Positions 46,450-56,731 are shown, counted from the stretch's first letter. The stretch: DNA of 64,000 nucleotides from Leifsonia aquatica (GCF_014190775.1 NZ_JACHVP010000001.1:1302001-1366000); one strand, 5' to 3'. Numbers and translations: made by a program. The notes: generated by a model from the sequence alone, not told the origin.

Positions 46450-47370
46450 TCAGAACGGCAGCAGCGGATCGATCGCCACGGCGAGGAAGATCAGCGTCAG
46501 GTACGCGATCGAGCCGTGGAAGACGCGCATCGGCGACACCGACTCGTGCCGGATGGCGAGGTTGTACAGCCGGTGCGACTCGTAGATGAACCATCCGCCC
46601 GCGACCAGCGAGACCGCGATGTAGAAGAGGCCCATGTGCGCCACCGGGATGAGCAGCAACGAGCACGCGACCATCGCCCAGGCGTACAGGATGACCTGGA
46701 GGCCGACCGCGGCACGGCCGCGCACGACAGCGAGCATCGGAACGCCCGCGTCCTTGTAGTCCGCGCGGTACTTCATCGACAGCGGCCAGTAGTGCGGCGG
46801 CGTCCAGAGGAAGATGATGCCGAACAGGATGAACGGCGCCCAGTCGAGCGACCCGGTGACGGCCGCCCAGCCGATGAGCACCGGCATGCAGCCGGCGACG
46901 CCGCCCCAGACGATGTTCTGCGGGGTGCGGCGCTTGAGGATGAGCGTGTAGAAGACGACGTAGAGCAGGATCGCGACGACGGACAGCGCCGCGGCCAGCC
47001 AGTTGGTGAACACCGCGAGCACCACGACGGACGCGATGCCCAGCGCCCACGAGAAGACGAGCGCCTCGCGGTCGCTCAGCTCGCCGGTGACCAGCGGACG
47101 GTTCTTGGTCCGCCGCATGACGCGGTCGATGTCGCGGTCGATGTAGCAGTTGAACGCGCCGGCGGATCCCGCGGACATGTAGCCGCCCACGACGGTCGCC
47201 AGGACCAGCCAGAGGTTCGGGATCCCGTTTGCGGCGAGGATCATCGTCGGGACGGTCGTGACGAGCAGCAGCTCCACCACGCGCGGCTTGGTCAGCGAGA
47301 CGTACGCCTTGACCTTGCGTGCGAAGCCGATGCGGCCCGGATCGACACGGCTCTCTACAGCGACGTCCAT
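46450..47370 (-). CDS. ctaB: Protoheme IX farnesyltransferase
   Basis: 306 residues. UbiA-family prenyltransferase making heme O. Asp-rich motif [19 protein letters not shown] in loop 2-3 and a second region [24 protein letters not shown] are complete; about nine membrane helices. Works with CtaA. GAGGAG ribosome site; TAGACT -10 candidate at the complement of 47453-47458. Divergent from tkt. Confidence 0.95.
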   Translation of the reverse strand: MDVAVESRVDPGRIGFARKVKAYVSLTKPRVVELLLVTTVPTMILAANGIPNLWLVLATVVGGYMSAGSAGAFNCYIDRDIDRVMRRTKNRPLVTGELSDREALVFSWALGIASVVVLAVFTNWLAAALSVVAILLYVVFYTLILKRRTPQNIVWGGVAGCMPVLIGWAAVTGSLDWAPFILFGIIFLWTPPHYWPLSMKYRADYKDAGVPMLAVVRGRAAVGLQVILYAWAMVACSLLLIPVAHMGLFYIAVSLVAGGWFIYESHRLYNLAIRHESVSPMRVFHGSIAYLTLIFLAVAIDPLLPF

Positions 47371-47518
47371 TGCTCCTCGTGATGTTCGCTCGGTGCGGCT
47401 GCGGGCGGCGCCCCTGAGCGGGCATCCGGCTCTCTGATCGCAGTCCTCAGCAAGTCTACGACACCTCTGCGGCGCTACCCCGCTCGGAGCCGGCGCACAA
47501 CCCGCTGAGGGAAGACGC

Positions 47519-47544
47519 CACGTTTCGTGCGTGTTACCTATACT
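47519..47544 (+). promoter_or_regulatory. tkt operon promoter with GlnR-like box
   Basis: CACGTTTCGTGCGTGTTAC (47519-47537) is the exact reverse complement of the gdhA box at 19019-19037. It ends one base before the -10 TATACT (47539-47544). The rest of the 47371-47704 gap shows no gene and a long leader before tkt. Confidence 0.7.
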
Positions 47545-47704
47545 TGGAGGTGCTCGCCAGCCGGAGCCCGTTTCCCGTGCGGCCGTTTGTAGGACTCATC
47601 ACGCAGACGAGGGCCCGGCGCCGATGACGTCCACGGCGCGCACTACCTCAACCGGTGCGGGTTCACGACGACCCTCACCACATCTACGAAGGGTCAGTTT
47701 TCAC

Positions 47705-49798
47705 GTGGCAGCTCTGCAGTGGGATCCCATTGACAACAAAGCAGTAGACACGGCTCGCGTCCTCGCGGCCGATGCGGTGGAGAAGGTGGGCAACGGTCAT
47801 CCCGGCACGGCGATGAGCCTGGCCCCGGCCGCATACCTCCTGTTCCAGAAGGTCATGCGCCGCGACCCGCACGACCAGCACTGGCTGGGCCGCGACCGCT
47901 TCATCCTCTCGGCCGGCCACAGCTCGCTGACCCAGTACGTCCAGCTCTACCTGGGCGGCTACGGCCTCGAGCTCGACGACCTCAAGGCGCTCCGCACCTG
48001 GGGCTCGCTGACCCCGGGACACCCGGAGTACGGCCACACCGACGGCGTCGAGATCACCACCGGCCCGCTCGGCCAGGGCATCTCCTCCTCGGTCGGCTTC
48101 GCCTACGCGGCCCGCTACGAGCGCGGCCTGTTCGACCCCGAGGCCGAGGCGGGCACCAGCCCGTTCGACCACTTCGTCTACGTGATCGCCGGCGACGGCG
48201 ACCTGCAGGAGGGCGTGAGCTCGGAGGCCTCGAGCCTCGCCGGCCACCAGCAGCTCGGCAACCTGATCGCGATCTACGACAGCAACCAGATCTCGATCGA
48301 GGACGACACCAACATCGCCTTCACCGAGGACGTCAAGGCCCGCTACGAGGCCTACCACTGGCACGTGCAGGTCGTCGACTGGAAGAAGACCGGCGTCTAC
48401 ACCGAGGACGTGCAGGCGCTCAACGACGCGATCGTCGCGGCGCAGGGCGTCACCGACAAGCCCTCGCTGATCATCCTCAAGACGATCATCGGCTGGCCGA
48501 GCCCGAAGAAGCAGAACACCGGCAAGATCCACGGCTCCGCCCTGGGCGCCGACGAGCTGCGCGCCGTCAAGGAGGTGCTCGGCTTCGACCCCGAGCAGAC
48601 CTTCGAGGTCGCGGACGAGGTCCTCTCGCACACCCGCAAGGCCGTCGAGCGCGGCGCCGAGCAGCGCGCCGAGTGGCAGAAGGGCTTCGACGCCTGGGCC
48701 GCCGCCAACCCGGAGCGCAAGCAGCTCCTCGACCGCCTGCTGACCGGCGAGCTGCCGGAGGGCGTTGAGGATGTCCTCCCGGTCTTCGAGCCCGGCAAGG
48801 ACGTCTCGACCCGCGCCGCCAGCGGCAAGGTGCTCAACGCCATCGCGCCGATCATGCCCGAGCTCTGGGGCGGCTCCGCCGACCTCGCCGAGTCGAACAA
48901 CACCACGATCGAGGGCGGCGCGTCGTTCGTCCCGAGCGAGCACTCGACCCACGAGTGGACCGGCAACCCGTACGGCCGCGTGCTGCACTTCGGAATCCGC
49001 GAGCACGCGATGGCCGCGATCCTCAACGGCATCGTCCTGCACGGCCCGACCCGCCCGTTCGGCGGCACGTTCCTGATCTTCAGCGACTACATGCGCCCGG
49101 CCGTTCGTCTCGCCGCGCTGATGCAGGTCCCGTCGATCTTCGTCTGGACCCACGACTCCGTGGCCCTCGGCGAGGACGGCCCGACGCACCAGCCGATCGA
49201 GCAGCTGTCGACCCTCCGCGCCATCCCGCACCTCGACGTCGTGCGCCCCGGCGACGCGAACGAGGTCGCCTACGCCTGGAAGACCATCCTCGAGCGTCGC
49301 AAGGGACCGGCCGGCATCGCGCTGACCCGTCAGAACATCCCGGTGTTCGAGCGCGGTGAGGGCGACGCCAGCGGCGACACCCTCGCGTCCGCCAAGAACG
49401 TCGCCAAGGGCGCATACGTCCTGGCCGAGGCGCCGAACGGCACCCCGGACGTCCTGTTCATCGCCACCGGCTCCGAGGTGCAGATCGCACTCGAGGCCCG
49501 CGAGGTCCTGCGCGGCGAGGGCATCAACGCCCGCGTCGTCTCGGCCCCGTCGCTCGAGTGGTTCCACGAGCAGTCCGCCGAGTACCAGGAGCACGTCCTC
49601 CCCGCGTCGGTGAAGGCCCGCGTCTCGATCGAGGCCGGCCTCTCCCTCAGCTGGGACAAGATCGTCGGCGACCACGGTCGCAGCGTCTCGATCGAGCACT
49701 TCGGTGCATCGGCCGACTACAAGACGCTGTTCCGTGAGTTCGGCATGACCACCGAGCACGCCGTTGCCGCCGCGAAGGAATCGCTCGCGTCGCTCTGA
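47705..49798 (+). CDS. tkt: Transketolase
   Basis: 697 residues. Transfers two-carbon units in the pentose phosphate pathway with thiamine diphosphate. N-terminal ARVLAADAVEKVGNGHPGTAMSLAP, ThDP/metal motif GDGDLQEGVSSEASSLAGHQQLGNLIAIYDSN, and catalytic Glu region GIREHAMAAILNGI, with HDS...GEDGPTHQP. GTG at 47705 fits homologue starts (VAALQWDPIDNKAVDT); the upstream in-frame extension to 47531 overlaps the promoter and is rejected. First gene of tkt-tal-pgi-zwf-opcA-pgl; 5' leader of about 155 nt. Confidence 0.95.
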   Translation: MAALQWDPIDNKAVDTARVLAADAVEKVGNGHPGTAMSLAPAAYLLFQKVMRRDPHDQHWLGRDRFILSAGHSSLTQYVQLYLGGYGLELDDLKALRTWGSLTPGHPEYGHTDGVEITTGPLGQGISSSVGFAYAARYERGLFDPEAEAGTSPFDHFVYVIAGDGDLQEGVSSEASSLAGHQQLGNLIAIYDSNQISIEDDTNIAFTEDVKARYEAYHWHVQVVDWKKTGVYTEDVQALNDAIVAAQGVTDKPSLIILKTIIGWPSPKKQNTGKIHGSALGADELRAVKEVLGFDPEQTFEVADEVLSHTRKAVERGAEQRAEWQKGFDAWAAANPERKQLLDRLLTGELPEGVEDVLPVFEPGKDVSTRAASGKVLNAIAPIMPELWGGSADLAESNNTTIEGGASFVPSEHSTHEWTGNPYGRVLHFGIREHAMAAILNGIVLHGPTRPFGGTFLIFSDYMRPAVRLAALMQVPSIFVWTHDSVALGEDGPTHQPIEQLSTLRAIPHLDVVRPGDANEVAYAWKTILERRKGPAGIALTRQNIPVFERGEGDASGDTLASAKNVAKGAYVLAEAPNGTPDVLFIATGSEVQIALEAREVLRGEGINARVVSAPSLEWFHEQSAEYQEHVLPASVKARVSIEAGLSLSWDKIVGDHGRSVSIEHFGASADYKTLFREFGMTTEHAVAAAKESLASL

Positions 49799-49825
49799 GC
49801 GCGGGCATGAGGAGATAGAAGAGAA

Positions 49826-50938
49826 ATGACCGACACCACTCCCACCGCACAGCTCTCCGCCGCGGGCGTCAGCATCTGGCTGGACGACCTCTCGCGCGAG
49901 CGGATCGCCACGGGCGGCCTCCAGAAGCTCATCGCCGAGAAGAACGTGGTCGGTGTGACCACCAACCCGACGATCTTCGCGGCCGCGCTCTCCAAGGGCG
50001 AGGCCTACGCGGACCAGGTGAAGAGCCTCGCCGCCGCCGGCACCAGCGTCGAGGACGCGATCTTCGAGATCACGACCGACGACGTCGCCGCCGCCAGCGA
50101 CATCTTCCACGATGTCTACGAGCAGACCGAGGGCACCGACGGCCGCGTCTCGATCGAGGTCGAGCCGGGCCTCGCGCACGACGCCGCCGGCACCATCGAG
50201 CAGGCCAAGAAGCTCGCCACCAAGGTCGACAAGCCGAACGTTCTCATCAAGATCCCGGCGACGGTCGAGGGCCTCGAGGCCATCACCGAGACCATCGCGG
50301 CCGGCATCAGCGTCAACGTCACGCTGATCTTCAGCCTCGAGCGCTACCGCGCCGTCATCGACGCGTACCTCACCGGTCTCGAGAAGGCCAAGGACGCCGG
50401 GATCGACCTCTCGGGCATCCAGTCCGTCGCCTCGTTCTTCGTGTCGCGCGTCGACACCGAGATCGACAAGCGCCTGACCGCCATCGGCACCGACGAGGCG
50501 AACTCGCTCAAGAGCAAGGCCGGCATCGCGAACGCCCGCCTCGCCTACGAGGTCTATGAGCAGGCCTTCGCCACCGATCGCGCCAAGGCCCTCGTGGCCT
50601 CCGGCGCGAACGAGCAGCGCCCGCTCTGGGCCTCGACCGGCGTCAAGGACCCGAGCCTGCCCGACACGCTCTACGTGACCGAGCTGGTCGCGCCGAACAC
50701 GGTCAACACGATGCCGGAGAAGACGCTTGACGCGACCTTCGACCACGGCGTCATCACCGGCGACACCGTCACCGGCAACTACGCCGACGCGCAGGGCGTG
50801 CTCGACGCGCTGGCCGGCCTCGGCGTCGACTACGACGACGTGACCGCCACCCTCGAGCGCGAGGGCGTCGACAAGTTCAACGTGTCGTGGTCGGAGCTCG
50901 TCGAGACCGTGAAGACGGCTCTGGAGGCGGCCAAGTGA
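49826..50938 (+). CDS. tal: Transaldolase
   Basis: 370 residues. Schiff-base Lys142 in [11 protein letters not shown], with GVTTNPTIF at 43-51 and [12 protein letters not shown]-type [10 protein letters not shown], matches the long bacterial TAL class (TAL type with about 370 residues, as in mycobacteria). AGGAGATAGAAGAGAA precedes the ATG. Its stop overlaps the pgi GTG start by 4 nt (GTGA). Confidence 0.95.
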   Translation: MTDTTPTAQLSAAGVSIWLDDLSRERIATGGLQKLIAEKNVVGVTTNPTIFAAALSKGEAYADQVKSLAAAGTSVEDAIFEITTDDVAAASDIFHDVYEQTEGTDGRVSIEVEPGLAHDAAGTIEQAKKLATKVDKPNVLIKIPATVEGLEAITETIAAGISVNVTLIFSLERYRAVIDAYLTGLEKAKDAGIDLSGIQSVASFFVSRVDTEIDKRLTAIGTDEANSLKSKAGIANARLAYEVYEQAFATDRAKALVASGANEQRPLWASTGVKDPSLPDTLYVTELVAPNTVNTMPEKTLDATFDHGVITGDTVTGNYADAQGVLDALAGLGVDYDDVTATLEREGVDKFNVSWSELVETVKTALEAAK

Positions 50939-52545
50939 CGTTCCGCATCCACGTCACCGGCGCCGCCGCCGACGCGGTCGCGTCCGTCGTCCCGCAGCTC
51001 GTCGCCGACAAGGTCGCGTCCGGCATCACCGCCCAGGACCCGGCCCTCTGGGGCCCCGACGCGGAGGCCGAGGCGTCGAAGCGCCTCGGCTGGACCGAGG
51101 CCGTCGCGATCTCGCGGCCGCTCGTCGCCGAGATCGTCGCGCTCCGCGAGGAGCTGCACGCCCGCGGCGTCGACCACATCGTGCTCGGCGGCATGGGCGG
51201 CTCCTCGCTCGCGCCCGAGGTGATCACCCGGACGGCCGAGGCCGAGCTCACCGTGCTCGACTCGACCGACCCCGGCCAGGTGCTCGCGGCCCTCCGCGAC
51301 CGCCTCGACCGGACCGCCGTGGTCATCTCGTCGAAGTCGGGCTCCACGCTCGAGACGGACAGCCAGAAGCGCATCTACGAGAAGTGGTTCCGCGACGCCG
51401 GCATCGACCCGACCGAGCGCATCGTCATCGTGACCGACCCGGGCTCCCCGCTCGACCAGTCGGCGCGGGAAGCGGGCTACCGCGTCTTCAACGCCGACCC
51501 GAACGTGGGCGGCCGCTACTCGGCGCTCACCGCGTTCGGCCTCGTGCCGTCCGGCCTCGCCGGCGTGGACATCGCGGAGCTGCTCGACGAGGCCGAGGCC
51601 ACGTCGATCGAGCTCGCCGTGGATCGCGAGGACAACCCGGGCCTGGTGCTCGGCGCGGCCATCGCGGGCACGAACCCCCTCAAGGACAAGCTCGGCATCG
51701 TGTCCGACGGCACCCACATCGTGGGCTTCGCCGACTGGGCCGAGCAGCTGATCGCCGAGTCCACCGGCAAGGAGGGCACCGGCCTCCTCCCGGTCGTGCT
51801 CGACAAGCTGGCTCCCGAGCTCGACTTCAAGCCGGCCGACCTCCAGGTCGTCCGCCTCGTCGCCAACGCGGAGGCTCACCACCTGTTCCCGGCCGATCGT
51901 CACGAGGGCGAGATCCTCGTCTCGGGCAGCCTCGGCGCGCAGCTCCTCGTCTGGGAGTACGCCGTCGCCGTCGCCGGACGCCTGCTCGGCATCAACCCGT
52001 TCGACCAGCCCGACGTGGAGGCCGCCAAGGTCGCCGCGCGCGCGCTGCTCGACGACCGCCCCGAGGCGGCCGCTCCGGCGTTCACCGCCGGAGGCGTCGA
52101 GGTCCGCCAGACCGGCGACTTCCTTGCCGGTGCCGGCACGCTCGACGCCGCCGTGGACGCGCTGCTCGCGCAGCTCGGCCCGGACGGCTACGTGTCGGTG
52201 CAGGCCTACGTCGACCGTCTCGCGCTCCCCCAGCTCGAGGGCGTGCGCGACCTGCTCGCCGCCAAGGCGAAGCGTCCCGTCACCTTCGGGTGGGGCCCGC
52301 GGTTCCTGCACTCGACCGGCCAGTTCCACAAGGGCGGCCCCGCCGTCGGCGTGTTCCTGCAGATCACGGCGAACGCCCCGGAGGACCTCGAGATCCCGGA
52401 CCGTCCGTTCACCTTCGGCCAGCTCATCCAGGCCCAGGCCGCAGGCGATGCCAGCGTCCTCGGCGAGCACGGCCGTCCGGTCCTCACCCTCACGCTCACG
52501 AACCCCGAGGCGGATGTCGTCTCGCTGTTCGAGGCCGTCAACTGA
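50935..52545 (+). CDS. pgi: Glucose-6-phosphate isomerase
   Basis: 536 residues. Interconverts glucose-6-phosphate and fructose-6-phosphate. [17 protein letters not shown] and [17 protein letters not shown] hold the phosphate-binding and SIS parts; catalytic His and Lys segments [18 protein letters not shown] and [16 protein letters not shown] occur near the C-terminus. Arrangement resembles the actinobacterial form transcribed with tkt and tal; the fold is clearly SIS-type PGI. GTG start by 4-nt overlap with tal. Confidence 0.92.
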   Translation: MTFRIHVTGAAADAVASVVPQLVADKVASGITAQDPALWGPDAEAEASKRLGWTEAVAISRPLVAEIVALREELHARGVDHIVLGGMGGSSLAPEVITRTAEAELTVLDSTDPGQVLAALRDRLDRTAVVISSKSGSTLETDSQKRIYEKWFRDAGIDPTERIVIVTDPGSPLDQSAREAGYRVFNADPNVGGRYSALTAFGLVPSGLAGVDIAELLDEAEATSIELAVDREDNPGLVLGAAIAGTNPLKDKLGIVSDGTHIVGFADWAEQLIAESTGKEGTGLLPVVLDKLAPELDFKPADLQVVRLVANAEAHHLFPADRHEGEILVSGSLGAQLLVWEYAVAVAGRLLGINPFDQPDVEAAKVAARALLDDRPEAAAPAFTAGGVEVRQTGDFLAGAGTLDAAVDALLAQLGPDGYVSVQAYVDRLALPQLEGVRDLLAAKAKRPVTFGWGPRFLHSTGQFHKGGPAVGVFLQITANAPEDLEIPDRPFTFGQLIQAQAAGDASVLGEHGRPVLTLTLTNPEADVVSLFEAVN

Positions 52546-52577
52546 TCAGCGGCGCCTCGCGCCGACCAAGGAGATCG

Positions 52578-54119
52578 ATGTCCCCGGTGGAAATCACCCC
52601 GGAGTTCAACCCGTTGCGGTTGGCCTCCGATCGACGCCTCAACCGCATCGCCGGACCCAGCAGTCTCATCATCTTCGGTGTGACGGGAGACCTCTCCCGC
52701 AAGAAGCTGATGCCGGCCGTGTACGACCTCGCCAACCGCGGCCTCCTGCCGCCCGGGTTCTCGCTCGTCGGGTTCGCCCGGCGCGACTGGGAGGACCAGG
52801 ACTTCGAGAAGGTCGTCCACGACGCGGTCAAGCAGTACGCCCGCACCCCGTTCGATGAGGACGTGTGGAAGCAGCTCGCGCAGGGCATCCGGTTCGTCCC
52901 CGGCGAGTTCGACGACGACGACGCGTTCGCGCGCCTGAAGGAGACCGTCGAGGAGCTGGACCGTGAGCGCGGAACGATGGGCAACCACGCGTTCTACCTC
53001 TCGATCCCGCCGAAGGCGTTCCCGATCGTGACCGAGCAGCTCAGCCGCTCGGGCCTGGCCGACCAGTCCGGCGACGGCTGGCGCCGCGTCGTGATCGAGA
53101 AGCCGTTCGGGCACGACCTGCAGTCGGCGCGCGAGCTGAACGCGGTCGTCGAGTCGGTCTTCCCGCCCGACTCGGTGTTCCGGATCGACCACTACCTCGG
53201 CAAGGAGACGGTCCAGAACATCTTGGCGCTGCGCTTCGCGAACGAGCTGTACGAGCCGATCTGGAACGCCAATTACGTCGACCACGTGCAGATCACCATG
53301 GCCGAGGACATCGGCGTGGGCGGCCGCGCCGGCTACTACGACGGGATCGGCGCCGCCCGCGACGTCATCCAGAACCACCTGCTCCAGCTCCTCGCCCTCA
53401 CGGCGATGGAGGAGCCCATCTCCTTCGACGCCGCGGACCTCCGCGCCGAGAAGGAGAAGGTGCTCGCCGCGGTGCGGCTGCCCCAGGACCTCGCCACGGC
53501 GACGGCCCGCGGGCAGTACTCCAGCGGCTGGCAGGGCGGCGAGAAGGTCGTCGGCTTCCTGGACGAGGACGGGATGAACCCCGAGTCGACCACGGAGACC
53601 TACGCGGCCATCAAGCTCGACATCGGCACGCGCCGGTGGGCGGGCGTGCCGTTCTACCTCCGCGCGGGCAAGCGCCTCGGCCGCCGCGTCACCGAGATCG
53701 CCGTGGTCTTCAAGCGCGCTCCGCAGCAGCTGTTCGCGGAGTCGCAGACCTCGGCGCTCGGCCAGAACGCGCTCGTCATCCGCGTCCAGCCGGACGAGGG
53801 CGTGACGATCCGCTTCGGCTCGAAGGTGCCCGGCGCCGGCATGCAGGTGCGCGACGTGAGCATGGACTTCGGCTACGGCCACGCCTTCACCGAGGCGAGC
53901 CCGGAGGCGTACGAGCGGCTCATCCTGGACGTGCTCCTCGGCGACCCGCCGCTGTTCCCCCGTCACGAAGAGGTCGAGCTCTCCTGGAAGATCCTCGACC
54001 CGATCGAGCAGTTCTGGGAGACCCAGGGCCAGCCCGAACAGTACCGCCCCGGCACCTGGGGCCCGAAGTCCGCCGACGAGCTCCTCGCCCGCGACGGCCG
54101 CGTCTGGAGGCGCCCATGA
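52578..54119 (+). CDS. zwf: Glucose-6-phosphate 1-dehydrogenase
   Basis: 513 residues. First oxidative step, producing NADPH. Rossmann segment IIFGVTGDLSRKKLMPAVYDLANRGLLP, substrate site RIDHYLGKETVQN with the catalytic His of the usual HYLGK pattern, and VIEKPFGHD. AAGGAG 5 nt before the ATG. Stop overlaps opcA by 4 nt. Confidence 0.96.
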   Translation: MSPVEITPEFNPLRLASDRRLNRIAGPSSLIIFGVTGDLSRKKLMPAVYDLANRGLLPPGFSLVGFARRDWEDQDFEKVVHDAVKQYARTPFDEDVWKQLAQGIRFVPGEFDDDDAFARLKETVEELDRERGTMGNHAFYLSIPPKAFPIVTEQLSRSGLADQSGDGWRRVVIEKPFGHDLQSARELNAVVESVFPPDSVFRIDHYLGKETVQNILALRFANELYEPIWNANYVDHVQITMAEDIGVGGRAGYYDGIGAARDVIQNHLLQLLALTAMEEPISFDAADLRAEKEKVLAAVRLPQDLATATARGQYSSGWQGGEKVVGFLDEDGMNPESTTETYAAIKLDIGTRRWAGVPFYLRAGKRLGRRVTEIAVVFKRAPQQLFAESQTSALGQNALVIRVQPDEGVTIRFGSKVPGAGMQVRDVSMDFGYGHAFTEASPEAYERLILDVLLGDPPLFPRHEEVELSWKILDPIEQFWETQGQPEQYRPGTWGPKSADELLARDGRVWRRP

Positions 54120-55078
54120 TCGTCGATCTGCCCGACACCACCGTCAGCAACATCTCCAAGACGCTGGTGAAGATCCGCGAGGAGGGCGGCGCCGTCGCCC
54201 TCGGCCGCGTGCTGACCCTCATCATCGCCACCCACCTTGGCCAGGAGGAGGAGGCCATCGAGGCCGCCAACGACGCCTCCCGCGAGCACCCGATGCGCGT
54301 CATCGTGGTCTCGACCGAGGAGGAGCGCAGCCACAACGGTGAGGGCCGTCTCGACGCCCAGATCCGCGTCGGCGGCGACGCCGGCGCGAGCGAGGTCATC
54401 GTGCTGCGCGCCTACGGCGAGACGGCGAGCGACGAGGAGGGACTGGTCACCGGCCTGCTCCTCCCCGACGCCCCCGTCGTGGTGTGGTGGCCGGGCATCG
54501 CTCCGGCGAAGGTGTCCCACTCCCCGCTCGGCCGCATCGCGACCTGCCGCATCACGGACGCGTCCGCGCAGCCGAACCCGCAGGAGGCGCTGTACCACCT
54601 GGCCGAGACGTACGCGCCGGGCGACACCGACTTCGCCTGGACGCGCCTCACCCTGTGGCGCGCCCAGCTCGCGGCGGTGCTCGACCAGCCGCCGTACGAG
54701 CCGATCACGTCGGTGGAGGTCGCCGGTGCGGCGGACTCCCCCAGCACCCTCCTCCTCGCCGCGTGGCTGCGCCTGCAGCTGCAGGTGCCCGTGCAGTACG
54801 ACCTCGCCTCGCGCGCGGTCGGCTCGGGCGGCATCCACGGCGTCCGCATGGAGCGTGCCTCCGGCACGATCGAGCTGGAGCGCGAGGTGCCGAACGTGGC
54901 GCGTCTCTCCCAGCCCGGTCAGCCGTCGCACGATCTGGCCCTCCCGCGCCGCAGCCTCCGCGATTGCCTCGCGGAGGAATTGCGTAGGCTGGACCCGGAC
55001 GACCTCTACGGCGAGGTGATCACCCAGGGTCTCGGACTGCTCGAGACCTCTGACGAAGGAGCGGGCGCGCACGCATGA
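54116..55078 (+). CDS. opcA: OpcA, glucose-6-phosphate dehydrogenase assembly/allosteric protein
   Basis: 320 residues. OpcA binds and activates G6PDH, known from cyanobacteria and common directly after zwf in actinobacteria. Segments: DLPDTTVSNISKTLVKIREEGGAVALGRVLTLI at the start, and VVVWWPGIAPAKVSHSPLGRIATCRITDA. ATG overlaps the zwf stop by 4 nt and its own stop overlaps pgl by 4 nt. Confidence 0.93.
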   Translation: MIVDLPDTTVSNISKTLVKIREEGGAVALGRVLTLIIATHLGQEEEAIEAANDASREHPMRVIVVSTEEERSHNGEGRLDAQIRVGGDAGASEVIVLRAYGETASDEEGLVTGLLLPDAPVVVWWPGIAPAKVSHSPLGRIATCRITDASAQPNPQEALYHLAETYAPGDTDFAWTRLTLWRAQLAAVLDQPPYEPITSVEVAGAADSPSTLLLAAWLRLQLQVPVQYDLASRAVGSGGIHGVRMERASGTIELEREVPNVARLSQPGQPSHDLALPRRSLRDCLAEELRRLDPDDLYGEVITQGLGLLETSDEGAGAHA

Positions 55079-55845
55079 CGAATGAACGGCGGGTGCTGGT
55101 GCACCCCGACAAGGAGGCCCTCACGGCTTCGGTGGCCGCACGGTTCCTGACCAAGACCATCGACATCCTCGACGACCTCGACGGGGCGAACATCGCACTC
55201 ACCGGCGGGACCATGGGCATCGCGGTGCTGGAGGCGGTCAACGCCTCCCCCGCCCGCGACACCATCGACTGGTCGAAGGTCCACTTCTGGTGGGGCGACG
55301 AGCGGTTCGTCGAGAAGTCCAGCGCCGACCGGAACGAGCGCCAGGCCCGTGAGGCCCTGCTCGACCACATCGCGGTGCCGCCGGAGAACATCCACCCGTT
55401 CCCGGCGTCCGACGAGATCGCCGATCTCGACGAGGCTGCGCGCGTCTACGCGGCCGAGCTCGAGGCGTTCGCGTCGGAGGGGCTCGAGTTCCCGCGGTTC
55501 GACATCATGTTCCTCGGTGTCGGGCCGGACGGGCACATCGCGTCCCTGTTCCCCGACCGTGCGGGCATCCGCGAGACGGAGGCCACGGTGATCGCCGAGC
55601 GCGAGTCGCCGAAGCCGCCGCCGGAGCGGCTCAGCCTCACGCGCCCGGTGATCAACGCATCGGACCGCATCTGGCTGGTCCTGTCGGGCACGGACAAGGC
55701 GAGCGCCCTGGGCCTCGCCCTGGCGGGTGCGAGCTACACCGAGGTCCCGGTCGCCGGGGCCAAGGGCCGCAAGCGCACCGTGTTCTTCGTGGACAAGGAT
55801 GCCGCCGTCGACGTTCCCGAGAACCTCATCGCGCCGAGCTACTGA
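55075..55845 (+). CDS. pgl: 6-phosphogluconolactonase
   Basis: 256 residues. Hydrolyses the lactone made by Zwf. Glucosamine-6-P isomerase-like fold with IALTGGTMGIAVLEAV, VHFWWGDERFV and FLGVGPDGHIASLFPD. Standard length. Last gene of the operon; a terminator follows at 55888. Confidence 0.95.
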   Translation: MTNERRVLVHPDKEALTASVAARFLTKTIDILDDLDGANIALTGGTMGIAVLEAVNASPARDTIDWSKVHFWWGDERFVEKSSADRNERQAREALLDHIAVPPENIHPFPASDEIADLDEAARVYAAELEAFASEGLEFPRFDIMFLGVGPDGHIASLFPDRAGIRETEATVIAERESPKPPPERLSLTRPVINASDRIWLVLSGTDKASALGLALAGASYTEVPVAGAKGRKRTVFFVDKDAAVDVPENLIAPSY

Positions 55846-55887
55846 CGCCACAGCACTGACGCGACAGCACTGCCGCGACACCACCTG

Positions 55888-55913
55888 GCCCCGCCGGTCA
55901 CGACCGGCGGGGC
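55888..55913 (+). terminator. Terminator of the tkt-pgl operon
   Basis: Stem GCCCCGCCGGT / ACCGGCGGGGC of 11 bp with a 4-nt loop, then TTCGTCGT. It is 42 nt after the pgl stop. Confidence 0.85.
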
Positions 55914-55952
55914 TTCGTCGTATCCGGTGGCGAGGCGCGCGCTTCCGGGCAT

Positions 55953-55992
55953 GCAGAAGGGCCGCTCACGAGATCGTGAGCGGCCCTTCTGC
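55953..55992. terminator. Terminator downstream of rbpA (and backup for pgl)
   Basis: Perfect 18-bp stem with an AGAT loop (55953-55970 and 55975-55992), 12 nt beyond the rbpA stop on the minus strand. The arms start GCAGAAGGGCCGCTCACG. Confidence 0.88.
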
Positions 55993-56003
55993 GACGCGCT
56001 GCG

Positions 56004-56369
56004 TCAGTTACTGGTGGGCTTGCCGCGCCGGGTGCGGAGCTGGTTGAGGGCGTCCTCGAGCAGCTGCTCCGCCTCCTCCTCCGAGCGACGCTCCTTCACA
56101 TAGGCGAGGTGCGTCTTGTACGGCTCGGCCTTGGCGACCGACGGCGGGTTCTCCTTGTCGCGGCCGGCGGGGAGCCCGCTGGACGGGGAGTCGATCGTCT
56201 CGGGGATCTCCTCTTCGGGCAGGTTCGCCGCGAAGTAGCGGACGGTCTCGTTGCCGAGAGCGTCCCAGTACGAGACGGCGATGCGGTCCGCGTGGAAACC
56301 GCGGTCCTGCTCGCCTATCGGGCCGGCGCCGACGCGCGACCCACGAATTGCACTTCCTCCGGAAGCCAT
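56004..56369 (-). CDS. rbpA: RbpA, RNA polymerase-binding transcription activator
   Basis: 121 residues. Actinobacterial RbpA stabilises the open complex with the main sigma factor. N-terminal GSAIRGSRVGAGP (tail that reaches the active site) and C-terminal PYKTHLAYVKERRSEEEAEQLLEDALNQLR (sigma interaction) are conserved. The central core has Asp36, Asn40, Ser61 and Ser64 where Zn-binding relatives have Cys/His/Cys/Cys, so no zinc site. ATG 56369 follows AGAGGAGAACC. Confidence 0.92.
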   Translation of the reverse strand: MASGGSAIRGSRVGAGPIGEQDRGFHADRIAVSYWDALGNETVRYFAANLPEEEIPETIDSPSSGLPAGRDKENPPSVAKAEPYKTHLAYVKERRSEEEAEQLLEDALNQLRTRRGKPTSN

Positions 56370-56395
56370 GGTTCTCCTCTGATGAAGAGCGCTGA

Positions 56396-56641
56396 CTAAG
56401 CGCTGAACTTGGTGATCAGCCCGAGCACGACGATGCAGGTGATCCAAATGATCCCGAGAACGACCGTGATCCGGTTGAGGTTGCGCTCAGCCACGCCCGA
56501 GGCGCCGAGGTTCGAGGTGACGCCGCCGCCGAACATGTCGGAGAGACCGCCGCCGCGCCCCTTGTGCAAGAGGATGAGCAGGGTCAGCAGGAGGCTGGTG
56601 ATGCCCAGCAGCACCTGCAGGACGACCTGGAGAATCTGCAC
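56396..56641 (-). CDS. secG: SecG, preprotein translocase subunit
   Basis: 81 residues. Two membrane helices (about 5-25 and 57-78), with the SecG loop HKGRGGGLSDMFGGGV and the conserved SNLGASGVAERNL. Downstream of tpiA as in many actinobacteria. The start ATG follows GAAAGGTAACTCGTGC. Confidence 0.93.
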   Translation of the reverse strand: MQILQVVLQVLLGITSLLLTLLILLHKGRGGGLSDMFGGGVTSNLGASGVAERNLNRITVVLGIIWITCIVVLGLITKFSA

Positions 56642-56731
56642 GAGTTACCTTTCGCGTAACAACACCCGGGAGAATGCCCGGGGAAAGCCAACGACCAGTA
56701 TATCCGGACGGGCCGAGAACCGCGGAACGCG

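Noticed and set aside
47531-47704. Extended transketolase N-terminus
   Set aside because: It overlaps the -10 box and the leader, and no homologous residues are seen before VAALQWDP.
47371-47704. Riboswitch in the long tkt leader
   Set aside because: No recognised aptamer core (e.g. thiamine pyrophosphate box) could be seen.
47684-50746. 1020-codon antisense frame over tkt and tal
   Set aside because: Same GC artefact; Val/Asp/Arg-rich without any fold, and real enzymes lie opposite.
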